Below are positions 8,292 to 16,856 of a DNA stretch of 52,360 nt, piece after piece (the stretch's first letter is position 1; each line of letters starts with the position of its first letter). The notes under the pieces were generated by a model. That model worked only from the letters and a program-made list of their open reading frames with translations, had not been told where the DNA came from and ran no database searches. The translations under genes were made by a program, and so were the position numbers. The DNA lies in the NCBI GenBank assembly GCA_002746685.1, contig PDQK01000034.1, positions 1-52,360 on the forward strand, given 5' to 3'. This stretch comes from Desulfobulbus propionicus (GTDB lineage Bacteria > Desulfobacterota > Desulfobulbia > Desulfobulbales > Desulfobulbaceae).

Positions 8292-9299
8292 GTGAAAATC
8301 GCCCTTGATGCGATGGGGGGAGATCGCGGTCCCGAAATGTTAATACAAGGGGCTGTTGCCGCTGTAGAAGAGTATCGGGATATTGATGTAATCCTTGTAG
8401 GCCCCGAAGATCATCTCCAGAAAAAATTAGCTGAAGTCAGTCTGAAGAACAGTGCAGACGCAAGCCGCTTGAGCATCCACCATGCCTCAGAAGTTATAGG
8501 TATGGAGGAATCCCCTGTTGATGGGGTGAGAAAGAAAAAAGATGCCTCGGTTATGGTTGGATTTGAACTGGTTAAGTCTGGTCTTGCTGATGCCGTGGTC
8601 TCTGCTGGTAATTCAGGTGCCACTCTTGCTGCTGGTGTACGCAAGTTAGGTCGCCTTGAGGGGGTTGCCCGACCTGGAATAGCTAGTTTTTTCCCTACGC
8701 TGCAAAAGCCTGTTATGTTAATGGACATAGGTGCCAACGTGGATTGCCGCGCTCAGCACCTCTATCAGTTTGCCGTAATGGCCTCATCCTGCACCAGTTT
8801 ATTACTTCAAATTGATTCGCCTCGTGTAGGTTTACTGAGCATTGGTGAAGAAACCGGTAAGGGAAATGCGTTGGTTAAGGAAACGTATGATCTCTTACGT
8901 GGGAGTTCTTTACACTTTATCGGTAATGTGGAAGGCCGGGACGTGTACAAAGGTGACGTTGACGTAATTGTTTGCGACGGCTTTGTTGGTAACATTTCCC
9001 TGAAAATAAGCGAAGGGCTAGCCGAAGCTGCCATGCAGATGCTCAAAAAAGAGATCATGAAAACGTGGCGGGCCAAACTTGGATATCTTTTAATCAGAGA
9101 GGCATTTGCCGGGTTTAAAAAGCAAGTTGATTATGCTGAGTACGGTGGTGCACCGCTACTGGGAATTAATGGTACAGGGATTATCTGCCATGGCTCCTCT
9201 AATGCAACTGCAATCCGAAATGCACTTAAGGTTGCATCAGACATGGTCTGCACCAAAGTTAATGATGGCATAATCCAGGCTCTTGGTAAAACCGCCTGA
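8292..9299 (+). CDS. plsX: phosphate acyltransferase PlsX
   Basis: The 335-residue protein begins KIALDAMGGDRGPE, the PlsX hallmark, and carries GAVVSAGNSGATLAAG-like and FVGNISLKISEG segments further on. PlsX makes acyl-phosphate from acyl-ACP for the first step of phospholipid synthesis. The start is GTG at 8292, 9 bp after rpmF; no ATG fits the family N-terminus. It is followed closely by fabH, the usual arrangement. Full length, no anomalies seen. Confidence 0.96.
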   Translation: MKIALDAMGGDRGPEMLIQGAVAAVEEYRDIDVILVGPEDHLQKKLAEVSLKNSADASRLSIHHASEVIGMEESPVDGVRKKKDASVMVGFELVKSGLADAVVSAGNSGATLAAGVRKLGRLEGVARPGIASFFPTLQKPVMLMDIGANVDCRAQHLYQFAVMASSCTSLLLQIDSPRVGLLSIGEETGKGNALVKETYDLLRGSSLHFIGNVEGRDVYKGDVDVIVCDGFVGNISLKISEGLAEAAMQMLKKEIMKTWRAKLGYLLIREAFAGFKKQVDYAEYGGAPLLGINGTGIICHGSSNATAIRNALKVASDMVCTKVNDGIIQALGKTA

Positions 9300-9314
9300 T
9301 TGAGGCATTAATAT

Positions 9315-10292
9315 ATGACAAAAGCAGTAATACTTGGAACAGGTTCCTGCCTTCCAGAACGCGGACTAACTAATGTTGAACTTGAGCAGATGGTGGACAC
9401 TTCTGATGAGTGGATCACTACTCGAACAGGCATCAAGCAACGGAGGATCTCCGGCCCAGGAGAATTTAATTATAAACTTGCTGCGCAAGCTGGGTTACGT
9501 GCTCTTGATATGGCTGGCCTCAAACCGACTGACCTTGATTTTATAGTTGTTGCCACCTTATCCCCCCAGAAAATCATGCCTTCAACAGCCTGTTTTGTGC
9601 AAAACGAAATTGGCGCTGTTAATGCTTTTGCATACGATATCAACGCAGCATGTACAGGCTTTACCTACGGGATAGATCTCGCCAGTAAGTATATCCAATT
9701 TCATCCCAATATGAAGGTGCTCGTTATCGGCTCAGAGACGCTTTCCACCAGGGTGAACTGGCAGGATCGAAATACCTGTGTGTTATTTGGTGATGGCGCA
9801 GGAGCTGCTGTTTTGGGGGCATGTGAAGATGGGCGCGGGGTTATCGGCAGTAAGCTTCGCTCTGATGGTCGGTTATGGGACCTCCTTCATATGGATGGGC
9901 CGGAAAGCCAGAACAAGGATCTGCAGCCTGAAGGGTGGGAAGGTGCGCTGATTAAGATGAATGGTGGAGAAATCTTTAAGCACGCTGTTCGGGCCATGCA
10001 GGATGTGGTTGTGGACCTTCTGGGCGAGCATGATGTTGCTACAGAAGAGATTGACCTGCTTATCCCACACCAGGCTAATATCAGGATTCTCAAGCAACTG
10101 CAGAGTCGTCTGAAACTTCCTGATGAAAAAGTGTTTGTCAACGTACATAAATATGGAAACACCTCTGCTGCCAGTATACCCATTGCGCTTGATGAGGCAA
10201 ACAGGCAGGGATTAATAAAGAAAAATGACATGGTCGTATTTTGCACTTTCGGAGCAGGACTAACGTGGGCGTCACTACTTACGCGCTGGTAA
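9315..10292 (+). CDS. fabH: 3-oxoacyl-ACP synthase III (FabH)
   Basis: This 325-residue KAS III has the full catalytic triad: Cys113 in AACTGF, His252 in PHQANIR and Asn282 in YGNTSAAS. It condenses acetyl-CoA or another acyl-CoA starter with malonyl-ACP to begin fatty-acid synthesis. The N-terminal part (SDEWITTRTGIKQRRI) is also typical. It follows plsX by 15 bp. In most related operons fabD comes next; here an acyl-CoA dehydrogenase gene follows instead. Confidence 0.96.
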   Translation: MTKAVILGTGSCLPERGLTNVELEQMVDTSDEWITTRTGIKQRRISGPGEFNYKLAAQAGLRALDMAGLKPTDLDFIVVATLSPQKIMPSTACFVQNEIGAVNAFAYDINAACTGFTYGIDLASKYIQFHPNMKVLVIGSETLSTRVNWQDRNTCVLFGDGAGAAVLGACEDGRGVIGSKLRSDGRLWDLLHMDGPESQNKDLQPEGWEGALIKMNGGEIFKHAVRAMQDVVVDLLGEHDVATEEIDLLIPHQANIRILKQLQSRLKLPDEKVFVNVHKYGNTSAASIPIALDEANRQGLIKKNDMVVFCTFGAGLTWASLLTRW

Positions 10293-10308
10293 AAGGAGGA
10301 GAATTGTT

Positions 10309-11460
10309 GTGGATTATTTTTTGACCGAAGAACAACAGATGATCGTTGATACTGCCAGGGAGATCACCAATGAAAAAATTATCCCTGTACGAGCAGAGTT
10401 AGATGAAAAAAACGAATTTCCCCGTGCTCTTTTAGAAGATATTGCCAAGGCTGACCTGTTTTCTATTTTTGTCCCGGAAGAGTACGGTGGATTTGGTGGT
10501 GGCTGCTTTGATATTGCCATTACTCTTGAAGAACTTGCTCGTGGTTGTGTTGGGGTCGCCACCAGTTATGCAGCTAGTGCTCTTGGCATGTATCCGGTTC
10601 TCATCGCCGGTAGTGAAGAAATGAAGCAGAAATATCTGCCATCCATTGCCGCTGGCGAACGTTGGGCAGCTTTTGGTCTGACAGAAGCTAATGCCGGTAG
10701 TGATGCTTCTGGCATTCAAACCACAGCCATTCTTGTTGGGGATGAATGGGTTTTAAATGGTACCAAGCAATGGATAACCAATGGCGGTGAATCAGATATT
10801 TATACCATTATTGCCTTGACTGATCCGGAAAAGGGCGCCCGTGGAGCGTCCATTTTTGTGGTCGAAGATGGAGACCCTGGTTTTTCTTATGGCAAAAAAG
10901 AAAATAAGATGGGGATTCGTTCCTCTGCTACCAGGGAACTTATTTTAAAAGATTGTCGCATCCCTCAAGATCGTCTGGTTGGCCGCAAAGGAACCGGGTT
11001 TATCACGGTGATGAAAACGCTTGATATCTCACGTCCAGGTATTGCCGCGCTTGGGGTAGGGCTTGCTCAGGCAGCTCTTGACGAAGCTGTTACCTATGCT
11101 AAACAGCGTGTTCAGTTTGGAAAACCGGTTATTTCCTTTCAGGCTGTGCAGCATATTTTAGCTGATATGGCTATCCAGGTTGAAGCTGCCAGGTCTCTTG
11201 TTTACGCTTCAGCAAAGCATATTGATGGCAATCCTAAAAGCATGTCCAAAGCTTCATCAATGTGTAAGGTGTTTGCTACAGATACTGCCATGAGAGTTAC
11301 CACTGACGCTGTGCAGGTGCTCGGAGGGTATGGTTACATGAAAGAATATCCAGTTGAGAAAATGATGCGCGATGCAAAGATCCTGCAAATTTATGAAGGC
11401 ACCAATCAGATTCAGCGTAACGTTATTGGACAGGAACTCAATAAAGAGTATTCAGCCTAG
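10309..11460 (+). CDS. acyl-CoA dehydrogenase
   Basis: This 383-residue flavoprotein shows the three acyl-CoA dehydrogenase domains. The FAD-binding middle part carries AFGLTEANAGSDASG and WITNGG. The C-terminal helical domain carries GRKGTGF, RVQFGKPV, QVLGGYGYMKEYPVEKMMRDAK and the catalytic base Glu363 in IYEGTNQIQR. Family members interconvert acyl-CoA and trans-2-enoyl-CoA with electron transfer to or from ETF. The start is GTG at 10309 with a near-perfect AGGAGG at 10295-10300. The gene lies inside a fatty-acid biosynthesis operon just before both ETF genes, so those three probably form a functional unit. Chain-length preference and physiological direction cannot be read. Confidence 0.94.
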   Translation: MDYFLTEEQQMIVDTAREITNEKIIPVRAELDEKNEFPRALLEDIAKADLFSIFVPEEYGGFGGGCFDIAITLEELARGCVGVATSYAASALGMYPVLIAGSEEMKQKYLPSIAAGERWAAFGLTEANAGSDASGIQTTAILVGDEWVLNGTKQWITNGGESDIYTIIALTDPEKGARGASIFVVEDGDPGFSYGKKENKMGIRSSATRELILKDCRIPQDRLVGRKGTGFITVMKTLDISRPGIAALGVGLAQAALDEAVTYAKQRVQFGKPVISFQAVQHILADMAIQVEAARSLVYASAKHIDGNPKSMSKASSMCKVFATDTAMRVTTDAVQVLGGYGYMKEYPVEKMMRDAKILQIYEGTNQIQRNVIGQELNKEYSA

Positions 11461-11478
11461 CCCGTTTGGCTTAAGTCT

Positions 11479-12258
11479 ATGAATATTGTTGTTTGTATAA
11501 AGCAGGTACCAGATGCAAAGGATGTCCGTCTCGATCCCAAGACCAATACCTTGGCCCGGGAAGGAGTGGAATCCATAATGAATCCCTATGATCGTCATGC
11601 CCTTGAAGAAGCGGTGACTTTAAAAGAGCAACATGGCGGTACCGTTACCGTAGTTACCATGGGGCCTCCTCAGGCAGAGGATGTTCTTCGCGAAGCTCTT
11701 GCTTGTGGGGCTGATGATGTCTTACTGGTTTCCGATCGTGCCTTTGCAGGAGCTGATACCTGGGCAACTTCCTATACTTTGGCCAAAGCCATTGAAACCT
11801 TAGGTCAAATTGACCTTGTTCTCTGTGGCAAACAGGCAATAGACGGCGATACTGCCCAGGTTGGCCCTGGGATAGCGTGCAGGCTTAAGGTCCCTTTTGT
11901 AACATGCGTGCAAAAAACTCGTGAATCCACTGCTGACTCCATCACAGTGGAGCGGATGATGGATGATGGGTATGATGTGGTTCGTCTTCCTTATCCAGCC
12001 TTGCTCACCGTTGTAAAGGATATCAACGAACCACGGGTTGCGTCCCTTAAAGGGAAAATGAAGGCGAAAAAGGCTTCTATTCCAACTGTTTCTGCTGCCG
12101 ATATTGGCGCGGAACCTGAAAACATAGGTCTTGCAGGTTCACCGACTCAGGTGGTGCGGGTTTTCTCCCCCGAGGCTAAAGGTGACCGTACTATTTTTAC
12201 AGGTACTGTGGAAGAACAGGTGAATCAGTTGGTAGAAGAGCTCAAAGCACATATCTAA
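11479..12258 (+). CDS. etfB: electron transfer flavoprotein, beta subunit
   Basis: The 259-residue product begins MNIVVCIKQVPD, the EtfB signature, and contains CGKQAIDGDTAQVGP (about residues 114-128) in the nucleotide-binding loop and VKDINEPRVASLKGKMKAKK near residue 176. EtfB with EtfA carries electrons to or from acyl-CoA dehydrogenases; in bifurcating ETFs the beta subunit holds a second FAD. It lies 18 bp after the dehydrogenase gene and 66 bp before etfA. Confidence 0.95.
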   Translation: MNIVVCIKQVPDAKDVRLDPKTNTLAREGVESIMNPYDRHALEEAVTLKEQHGGTVTVVTMGPPQAEDVLREALACGADDVLLVSDRAFAGADTWATSYTLAKAIETLGQIDLVLCGKQAIDGDTAQVGPGIACRLKVPFVTCVQKTRESTADSITVERMMDDGYDVVRLPYPALLTVVKDINEPRVASLKGKMKAKKASIPTVSAADIGAEPENIGLAGSPTQVVRVFSPEAKGDRTIFTGTVEEQVNQLVEELKAHI

Positions 12259-12324
12259 GGCGGGAAACCCGCAACCATCAGCCTTACTCCTAAAAAAAAT
12301 CTTGTTTATTCATAAGTAGTGACC

Positions 12325-13521
12325 ATGATTAAAGTAGATTGTGATGAATGTATAGTTTGCGGAATGTGTGAAGCAAGCTGCCCTTTTGGTGCTATTCACG
12401 TGGACGACGATTGTGTTGTCGTTGATGAAAATTGTACTTTATGTGGTGCCTGCGTTGAACAATGTGATGTTGAAGCATTATCCATTGAAATCGCTGAAAA
12501 AAAGGTGCAACACGATAAAGAGCAGTTTTCCGGTGTCATGGTATTTGGTGAAGTTCGCCACAGTACTATAGCTCCTGTTACCTTTGAATTGCTAGGGGTT
12601 GGGCGTAAACTTGCTGATGCCAGAAAAGTGCCTTTAAGTGTTTTAGTAATTGGTCGTGATATCGCACAATATGGCGATACCCTGATTGCTGCTGGTGCAG
12701 ATACAGTATTGGTTGCCGAAAATGATGAATTTGATCAGTTCAGAGAAGATATCTATGGGGCTGTTTTAGAGCAGGTCATTCAAGATAGGCAACCAGAAAT
12801 AGTCCTAGCTGGTGCAACTGCAATTGGACGTTCTGTGATTCCTTATGTTGCTACTCGCATCAATGCCGGGCTTACTGCTGATTGTACCAGGCTTGAGATT
12901 CGGGAAGATGATGGTATGCTTCTGCAAACCCGTCCCGCTTTTGGTGGGAATATCATGGCGACCATTGAATGCCCTGATACAAGACCACAAATGGCAACTG
13001 TTCGTCCCAAAGTGATGGCTGCCCTTGAACCTGATACCACCAGGACCGGAACAGTTGAAGCTGTTGCCATAGATGCTGCTGGGCTCTCCTCTCAGATTGA
13101 GATTATCGATACGGTTATATGTGATGAGGATCAGGTGAATATACAAGAGGTGGAAGCCCTTGTAGCAGGCGGACGTGGTCTTGAATCTGAAAAGGGGTTT
13201 GAGTTAATCAAGGAACTGGCTGATGAGCTTGGTGCTGCTGTGGCGGCTAGCCGAGCTGCTGTTGATTCAGGGTGGATTCCATACTCTCACCAGGTAGGAC
13301 AAACCGGTAAAACAGTTAGTCCAAAGCTTTACATTGCCTGTGGTATTTCAGGTGCAGTACAACATGCGGTTGGGATGCAGTCTGCAGATATCGTGGTTGC
13401 CATTAACCGTGATGAAAAGGCCCCAATTTTTGATATTGCAGATTATGGTATTGTTGGCAATCTTTATGAAGTTATTCCTGCACTCATTAAACGGATTCAG
13501 GAGGTGAAAAGTGACGCTTGA
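12325..13521 (+). CDS. etfA: electron transfer flavoprotein alpha subunit with N-terminal 2x[4Fe-4S] ferredoxin domain
   Basis: Residues 1-60 are a ferredoxin domain with two CxxCxxCxxxC sets: Cys9, 12, 15, 19 and Cys37, 40, 43, 47. Residues from about 75 onward are a standard EtfA, with GATAIGRSVIPYVA, TRPAFGGNIMATI and the FAD-binding C-terminus (SHQVGQTGKTVSPKLYIACGISG, about 318-340). Ferredoxin-fused EtfA subunits are known in CarE of the Acetobacterium caffeyl-CoA reductase complex, an electron-bifurcating system. I chose ATG at 12325; an in-frame GTG at 12319 is possible. The 3' end overlaps fabG by 11 nt, implying translational coupling to fatty-acid synthesis. Confidence 0.94.
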   Translation: MIKVDCDECIVCGMCEASCPFGAIHVDDDCVVVDENCTLCGACVEQCDVEALSIEIAEKKVQHDKEQFSGVMVFGEVRHSTIAPVTFELLGVGRKLADARKVPLSVLVIGRDIAQYGDTLIAAGADTVLVAENDEFDQFREDIYGAVLEQVIQDRQPEIVLAGATAIGRSVIPYVATRINAGLTADCTRLEIREDDGMLLQTRPAFGGNIMATIECPDTRPQMATVRPKVMAALEPDTTRTGTVEAVAIDAAGLSSQIEIIDTVICDEDQVNIQEVEALVAGGRGLESEKGFELIKELADELGAAVAASRAAVDSGWIPYSHQVGQTGKTVSPKLYIACGISGAVQHAVGMQSADIVVAINRDEKAPIFDIADYGIVGNLYEVIPALIKRIQEVKSDA

Positions 13522-14260
13522 AGCAAAAATAGCGCTTGTCACTGGTGGTAGCAGAGGCATTGGTCGTGCTGTCTGTAAGCAGTTGGCATCTTCAGGAGTT
13601 GTGGTGGGTGTTAACTATGTTGCCAATCCTAAGGCTGCAGACGATACCCTGGCTCAAATAACCGAGGCCGGGGGAACGGGTTTTACCACCCAGTTTGATG
13701 TGGCTGATGCTCGAGGTGCGCAGGAAGCTATAAAAAAGATTATGAACCAACATGGGAGCATTGATATTTTAGTCAACAATGCTGGTATTACCCGCGACGG
13801 GCTTATGGCACGTATGAAAGAAGCCCATTGGGATGCTGTGTTGAACACCAATTTAAAAGGCGCTTTTAATTGCAGTAAGGTGGTAATGCGCTCCATGATG
13901 AAAAAAAAATGGGGCCGAATTGTTAACATAAGTTCAGTTATTGGTTTTCTCGGTAATGGCGGGCAAGTTAATTACAGTGCTGCCAAAGCAGGACTGGTTG
14001 GCTTTACCAAATCCATGGCCAGAGAACTAGCCGCGCGTAATGTAACCGTTAACTGCGTGGCACCAGGATACATTGTTACTGATATGACAGAAGAGCTTGA
14101 CGAAGAAATTCAGCAAACAATACAGGCGCAGATTCCTCTTGGCCGTTTAGGAGAGCCGGAAGATGTGGCTGCAGCTGTTGGGTTCCTTGTCTCCCCTGGC
14201 GCAGACTATTTGACTGGCCAGACTCTTCACGTCAACGGTGGGATGTATATGGGAAATTAG
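13511..14260 (+). CDS. fabG: 3-oxoacyl-ACP reductase (FabG)
   Basis: This 249-residue short-chain dehydrogenase has the GGSRGIGRAV cofactor loop, NNAGITRDG, a catalytic Ser in NISSVIG, and Tyr155/Lys159 in YSAAKAG. It ends LTGQTLHVNGGMYM, as FabG enzymes do. It reduces 3-oxoacyl-ACP with NADPH in the elongation cycle. The GTG start at 13511 lies inside the end of etfA, so the two are probably translationally coupled. acpP follows 78 bp later. Confidence 0.95.
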   Translation: MTLEAKIALVTGGSRGIGRAVCKQLASSGVVVGVNYVANPKAADDTLAQITEAGGTGFTTQFDVADARGAQEAIKKIMNQHGSIDILVNNAGITRDGLMARMKEAHWDAVLNTNLKGAFNCSKVVMRSMMKKKWGRIVNISSVIGFLGNGGQVNYSAAKAGLVGFTKSMARELAARNVTVNCVAPGYIVTDMTEELDEEIQQTIQAQIPLGRLGEPEDVAAAVGFLVSPGADYLTGQTLHVNGGMYMGN

Positions 14261-14338
14261 TTTTCTAACGGAAAACTATGCGTACACTTTTTGTAGTTGT
14301 AAGAATAAACAATAAAGTAAAAAATTTAGGAGAATACA

Positions 14339-14572
14339 ATGGCAGTTGAAGCTAAAATGATTGATATCATCGTCGAACAATTAAGTGTTGATAAAGATAA
14401 AGTTGTACCTGGTGCTTCTTTTGTAGATGACCTTGGCGCTGACTCTCTTGATCTGGTTGAGCTGATCATGGCAATGGAAGAAGAGTTTGATGTGGAAATT
14501 CCTGATGAAGAAGCAGAGAAAATCACTACCGTTCAAAACGCTATTGATTTTGTAGCTAAGATTGAAGGCTAA
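14339..14572 (+). CDS. acpP: acyl carrier protein
   Basis: This 77-residue acidic protein carries the 4'-phosphopantetheine attachment motif GADSLDLVE with Ser36. It opens with a helix typical of bacterial ACP and has the [15 protein letters not shown] segment. It holds growing acyl chains for FabG, FabF and FabH and feeds PlsX. A good TAGGAG ribosome binding site precedes the ATG. The AT-rich 78-bp leader after fabG might contain an internal promoter, as high ACP levels are normally needed, but no consensus boxes were clear. Confidence 0.97.
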   Translation: MAVEAKMIDIIVEQLSVDKDKVVPGASFVDDLGADSLDLVELIMAMEEEFDVEIPDEEAEKITTVQNAIDFVAKIEG

Positions 14573-14586
14573 GTAAGGATAAAGCA

Positions 14587-15828
14587 GTGAAAAGAAGGGT
14601 CGTTGTTACAGGTGTAGGACTGGTCTCCCCTCTAGGTACAGGTACTGAAAAGACCTGGGATAATTTACTCAGTGGTAAGAGTGGAATTGGACCTATTACC
14701 AGATTTGATGCCAGTAATCAGGCTTCGCAGATAGCTGCAGAGGTTACTGATTTTCATTCGTCAGACTGGTTTGAGAAGAAACAGGCAAAGAATCTTGATC
14801 TGTTTGTTCAGTACGCCATTGTCGCTGCAGATATGGCATTAAAAAACAGCGGCCTTTCCATTACCGATGCTAATCGTGAGCGTGTCGGTGCTATTACTGG
14901 TTGCGGAATGGGGGGGCTCCCCACCATTGAAGAGTATCACCAGATAATGGTTAATCGTGGGCCACGTAAAATTACGCCATTTTTTATCCCCAGGGTCATT
15001 CCTAATATGCCTTCTGGTCATATTTCCATGCACCTTGGAACAAAAGGCCCTAACCTGACCCAGACTACAGCCTGTGCAGCCGGAACCCATGCAGTTGGTG
15101 AGGCTTTCCGCCATATTGCTTATGGCGACTGCGATATCGCGGTAACTGGTGGTTCTGAGTCAGTGATTTGCCCCCTTGCTGTGGGTGGATTTAGTGCAAT
15201 GAAGGCACTTTCAACCAGAAATGATGATCCACAACATGCTTCAAGGCCGTTTGACAAGGGTCGCGATGGTTTTGTTATAGCTGAAGGTGCTGGTATGCTC
15301 ATTTTGGAAGAGATGGAGTCAGCTGTCAGGCGTGGGGCGCATATTCTAGCCGAGGTCATTGGTTACGGACAAACCAGTGATGCATACCATATTGCAGCTC
15401 CACCTGAAGATGGTGAAGGTGCTGCTCGATGCATGGTAGCTGCACTGCGTGATGCAGGAATTGAGCCCGAAGAGGTTGACTATATTAACGCCCATGGCAC
15501 TTCTACGCCACTCAATGACCGCTGCGAAACCCATGCTATAAAAACGGTGTTTCAGGATCATGCCTACAAACTTGCCATCAGCTCAACAAAGTCCATGACA
15601 GGCCACATGCTTGGAGCTGCCGGTGGCGTAGAGGCTGCGTTTACTGCCCTTACCCTTGATACAGGCATTATTCCACCTACTGCTAACCATGAGGAGCCCT
15701 CACCAGAATGCGATTTAGATTACGTACCGTGTAAGGCACGGGAAGTGCATCCGCAAATAGCAATTTCAAATTCTTTTGGATTTGGCGGCACCAATGGTGT
15801 GGTCGTCATGAAAAAATTTGCAGCCTAA
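14587..15828 (+). CDS. fabF: 3-oxoacyl-ACP synthase II (FabF)
   Basis: The 413-residue KAS II has the Cys-His-His triad at exactly the E. coli FabF positions: Cys163 (TTACAAGTH), His303 ([11 protein letters not shown]) and His340 ([10 protein letters not shown]). Lys in STKSMTGH and the C-terminal NSFGFGGTN loop are intact. It elongates acyl-ACP with malonyl-ACP. The start is GTG at 14587, 14 bp after acpP. It is the last fatty-acid gene of the run. Confidence 0.97.
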   Translation: MKRRVVVTGVGLVSPLGTGTEKTWDNLLSGKSGIGPITRFDASNQASQIAAEVTDFHSSDWFEKKQAKNLDLFVQYAIVAADMALKNSGLSITDANRERVGAITGCGMGGLPTIEEYHQIMVNRGPRKITPFFIPRVIPNMPSGHISMHLGTKGPNLTQTTACAAGTHAVGEAFRHIAYGDCDIAVTGGSESVICPLAVGGFSAMKALSTRNDDPQHASRPFDKGRDGFVIAEGAGMLILEEMESAVRRGAHILAEVIGYGQTSDAYHIAAPPEDGEGAARCMVAALRDAGIEPEEVDYINAHGTSTPLNDRCETHAIKTVFQDHAYKLAISSTKSMTGHMLGAAGGVEAAFTALTLDTGIIPPTANHEEPSPECDLDYVPCKAREVHPQIAISNSFGFGGTNGVVVMKKFAA

Positions 15829-15843
15829 CCATTAGGTGGTACA

Positions 15844-16269
15844 GTGAAAATTATAGTTGGATGTGATCATGGCGGGTTTGATCTGAAGCAAAAGATTGTT
15901 ACCTCGCTGATTGATGGTGATCATGAGGTGGTTGATGCTGGTTGCTATTCTACCGATTCTGTTGATTACCCTGATATTGCAGGTAAAGTATGTGATGCCG
16001 TAAAGAGTGGCGAGGTCGAGCAGGGGATTCTTATTTGTGGTACAGGGATCGGCATGTCCATGGCAGCCAATCGTGTACCGGGTATCCGTGCAGCTTTATG
16101 TACGGAAACATTTTCAGCAAAAATGAGCAGAGAGCATAATAATGCCAATGTGTTATGTCTTGGCGGAAGAATTACTGGACCAGCTCTTGCCCTTGATATT
16201 GTGGATATGTGGGTAAACACATCGTTTAGCGGGGGGAGGCACCAGCGTAGAATTGATATGTTTAACTGA
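15844..16269 (+). CDS. rpiB: ribose 5-phosphate isomerase B
   Basis: This 141-residue protein has the RpiB motifs: GCDHGGFDLK at the start, the catalytic Cys in ILICGTGIGMSMAANR and EHNNANVLCLGGR. RpiB interconverts ribose-5-phosphate and ribulose-5-phosphate. The GTG start lies 15 bp after fabF, so it is probably co-transcribed. A strong terminator follows 38 bp after its stop, ending the operon. Confidence 0.94.
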   Translation: MKIIVGCDHGGFDLKQKIVTSLIDGDHEVVDAGCYSTDSVDYPDIAGKVCDAVKSGEVEQGILICGTGIGMSMAANRVPGIRAALCTETFSAKMSREHNNANVLCLGGRITGPALALDIVDMWVNTSFSGGRHQRRIDMFN

Positions 16270-16307
16270 TATGCTCACTTTTTTATCACTGTTGTGAAGA
16301 TTTGCTC

Positions 16308-16350
16308 AACCGGCATGCTTTTGTTGAAAGCTGCCGGTTTTCTTTTATTC
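16308..16350 (+). terminator. intrinsic terminator after rpiB
   Basis: A stem of aaccggca (16308-16315) with tgccggtt (16332-16339) is extended by gcttt/aaagc around a tgttg loop and followed by the T-rich stretch ttcttttatt. It closes the yceD-rpiB operon. nrdR begins 16 bp beyond the T-run, so nrdR must rely on readthrough or on a promoter overlapping this element. Confidence 0.8.
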
Positions 16351-16365
16351 AGTTGAGGAAGTATC

Positions 16366-16845
16366 ATGAAATGTCCTTATTGTAGTCACCTGGAAAATAG
16401 AGTTATTGACTCCCGTGTCAATAAAGACAAGACCATTATTCGAAGAAGAAGAGCTTGCGCATCCTGTGAACAACGGTTTACCACCTATGAGCGGATTGAG
16501 CTTATGCTGCCAATGCTTATCAAAAAGGATGGCCGGCGTGAACCATGGAACCGAGGGAAGATTATTGCTGGACTCGAAAAGGCATGTGAAAAACTTCCGG
16601 TAAGCATGACAGAGATCGATGCCTTTGTTGATAATATCGAGTTGCGGTTGCAAGACGCTGGTGGAAAAGAGGTCGCAACCAGTCAGGTTGGAGAGTGGGT
16701 GATGGAATCCTTACCCTCTTTGGATGAGGTGGCTTATGTCCGGTTTGCTTCCGTCTATAGACAGTTCAAGGATGTGAATGAATTTATGGATGAGTTAAAG
16801 ATGTTTCTTGGCAACTCTAATGATGCTCATCCTAAAAAGAAGTAG
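16366..16845 (+). CDS. nrdR: transcriptional repressor NrdR
   Basis: The 159-residue protein has the NrdR zinc ribbon (Cys3, Cys6, Cys31, Cys34) with the conserved RRRRACASCEQRFTTYE loop, then an ATP-cone domain starting around residue 46 (LIKKDGRREPWNRGKI). NrdR represses ribonucleotide reductase genes according to the nucleotide bound to its ATP-cone. It overlaps the reading region of ribD and nrdR-ribD pairing is common in bacteria. The ATG has GAGGAAG at good spacing. Confidence 0.96.
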   Translation: MKCPYCSHLENRVIDSRVNKDKTIIRRRRACASCEQRFTTYERIELMLPMLIKKDGRREPWNRGKIIAGLEKACEKLPVSMTEIDAFVDNIELRLQDAGGKEVATSQVGEWVMESLPSLDEVAYVRFASVYRQFKDVNEFMDELKMFLGNSNDAHPKKK

Positions 16846-16856
16846 TGGCTATACAT

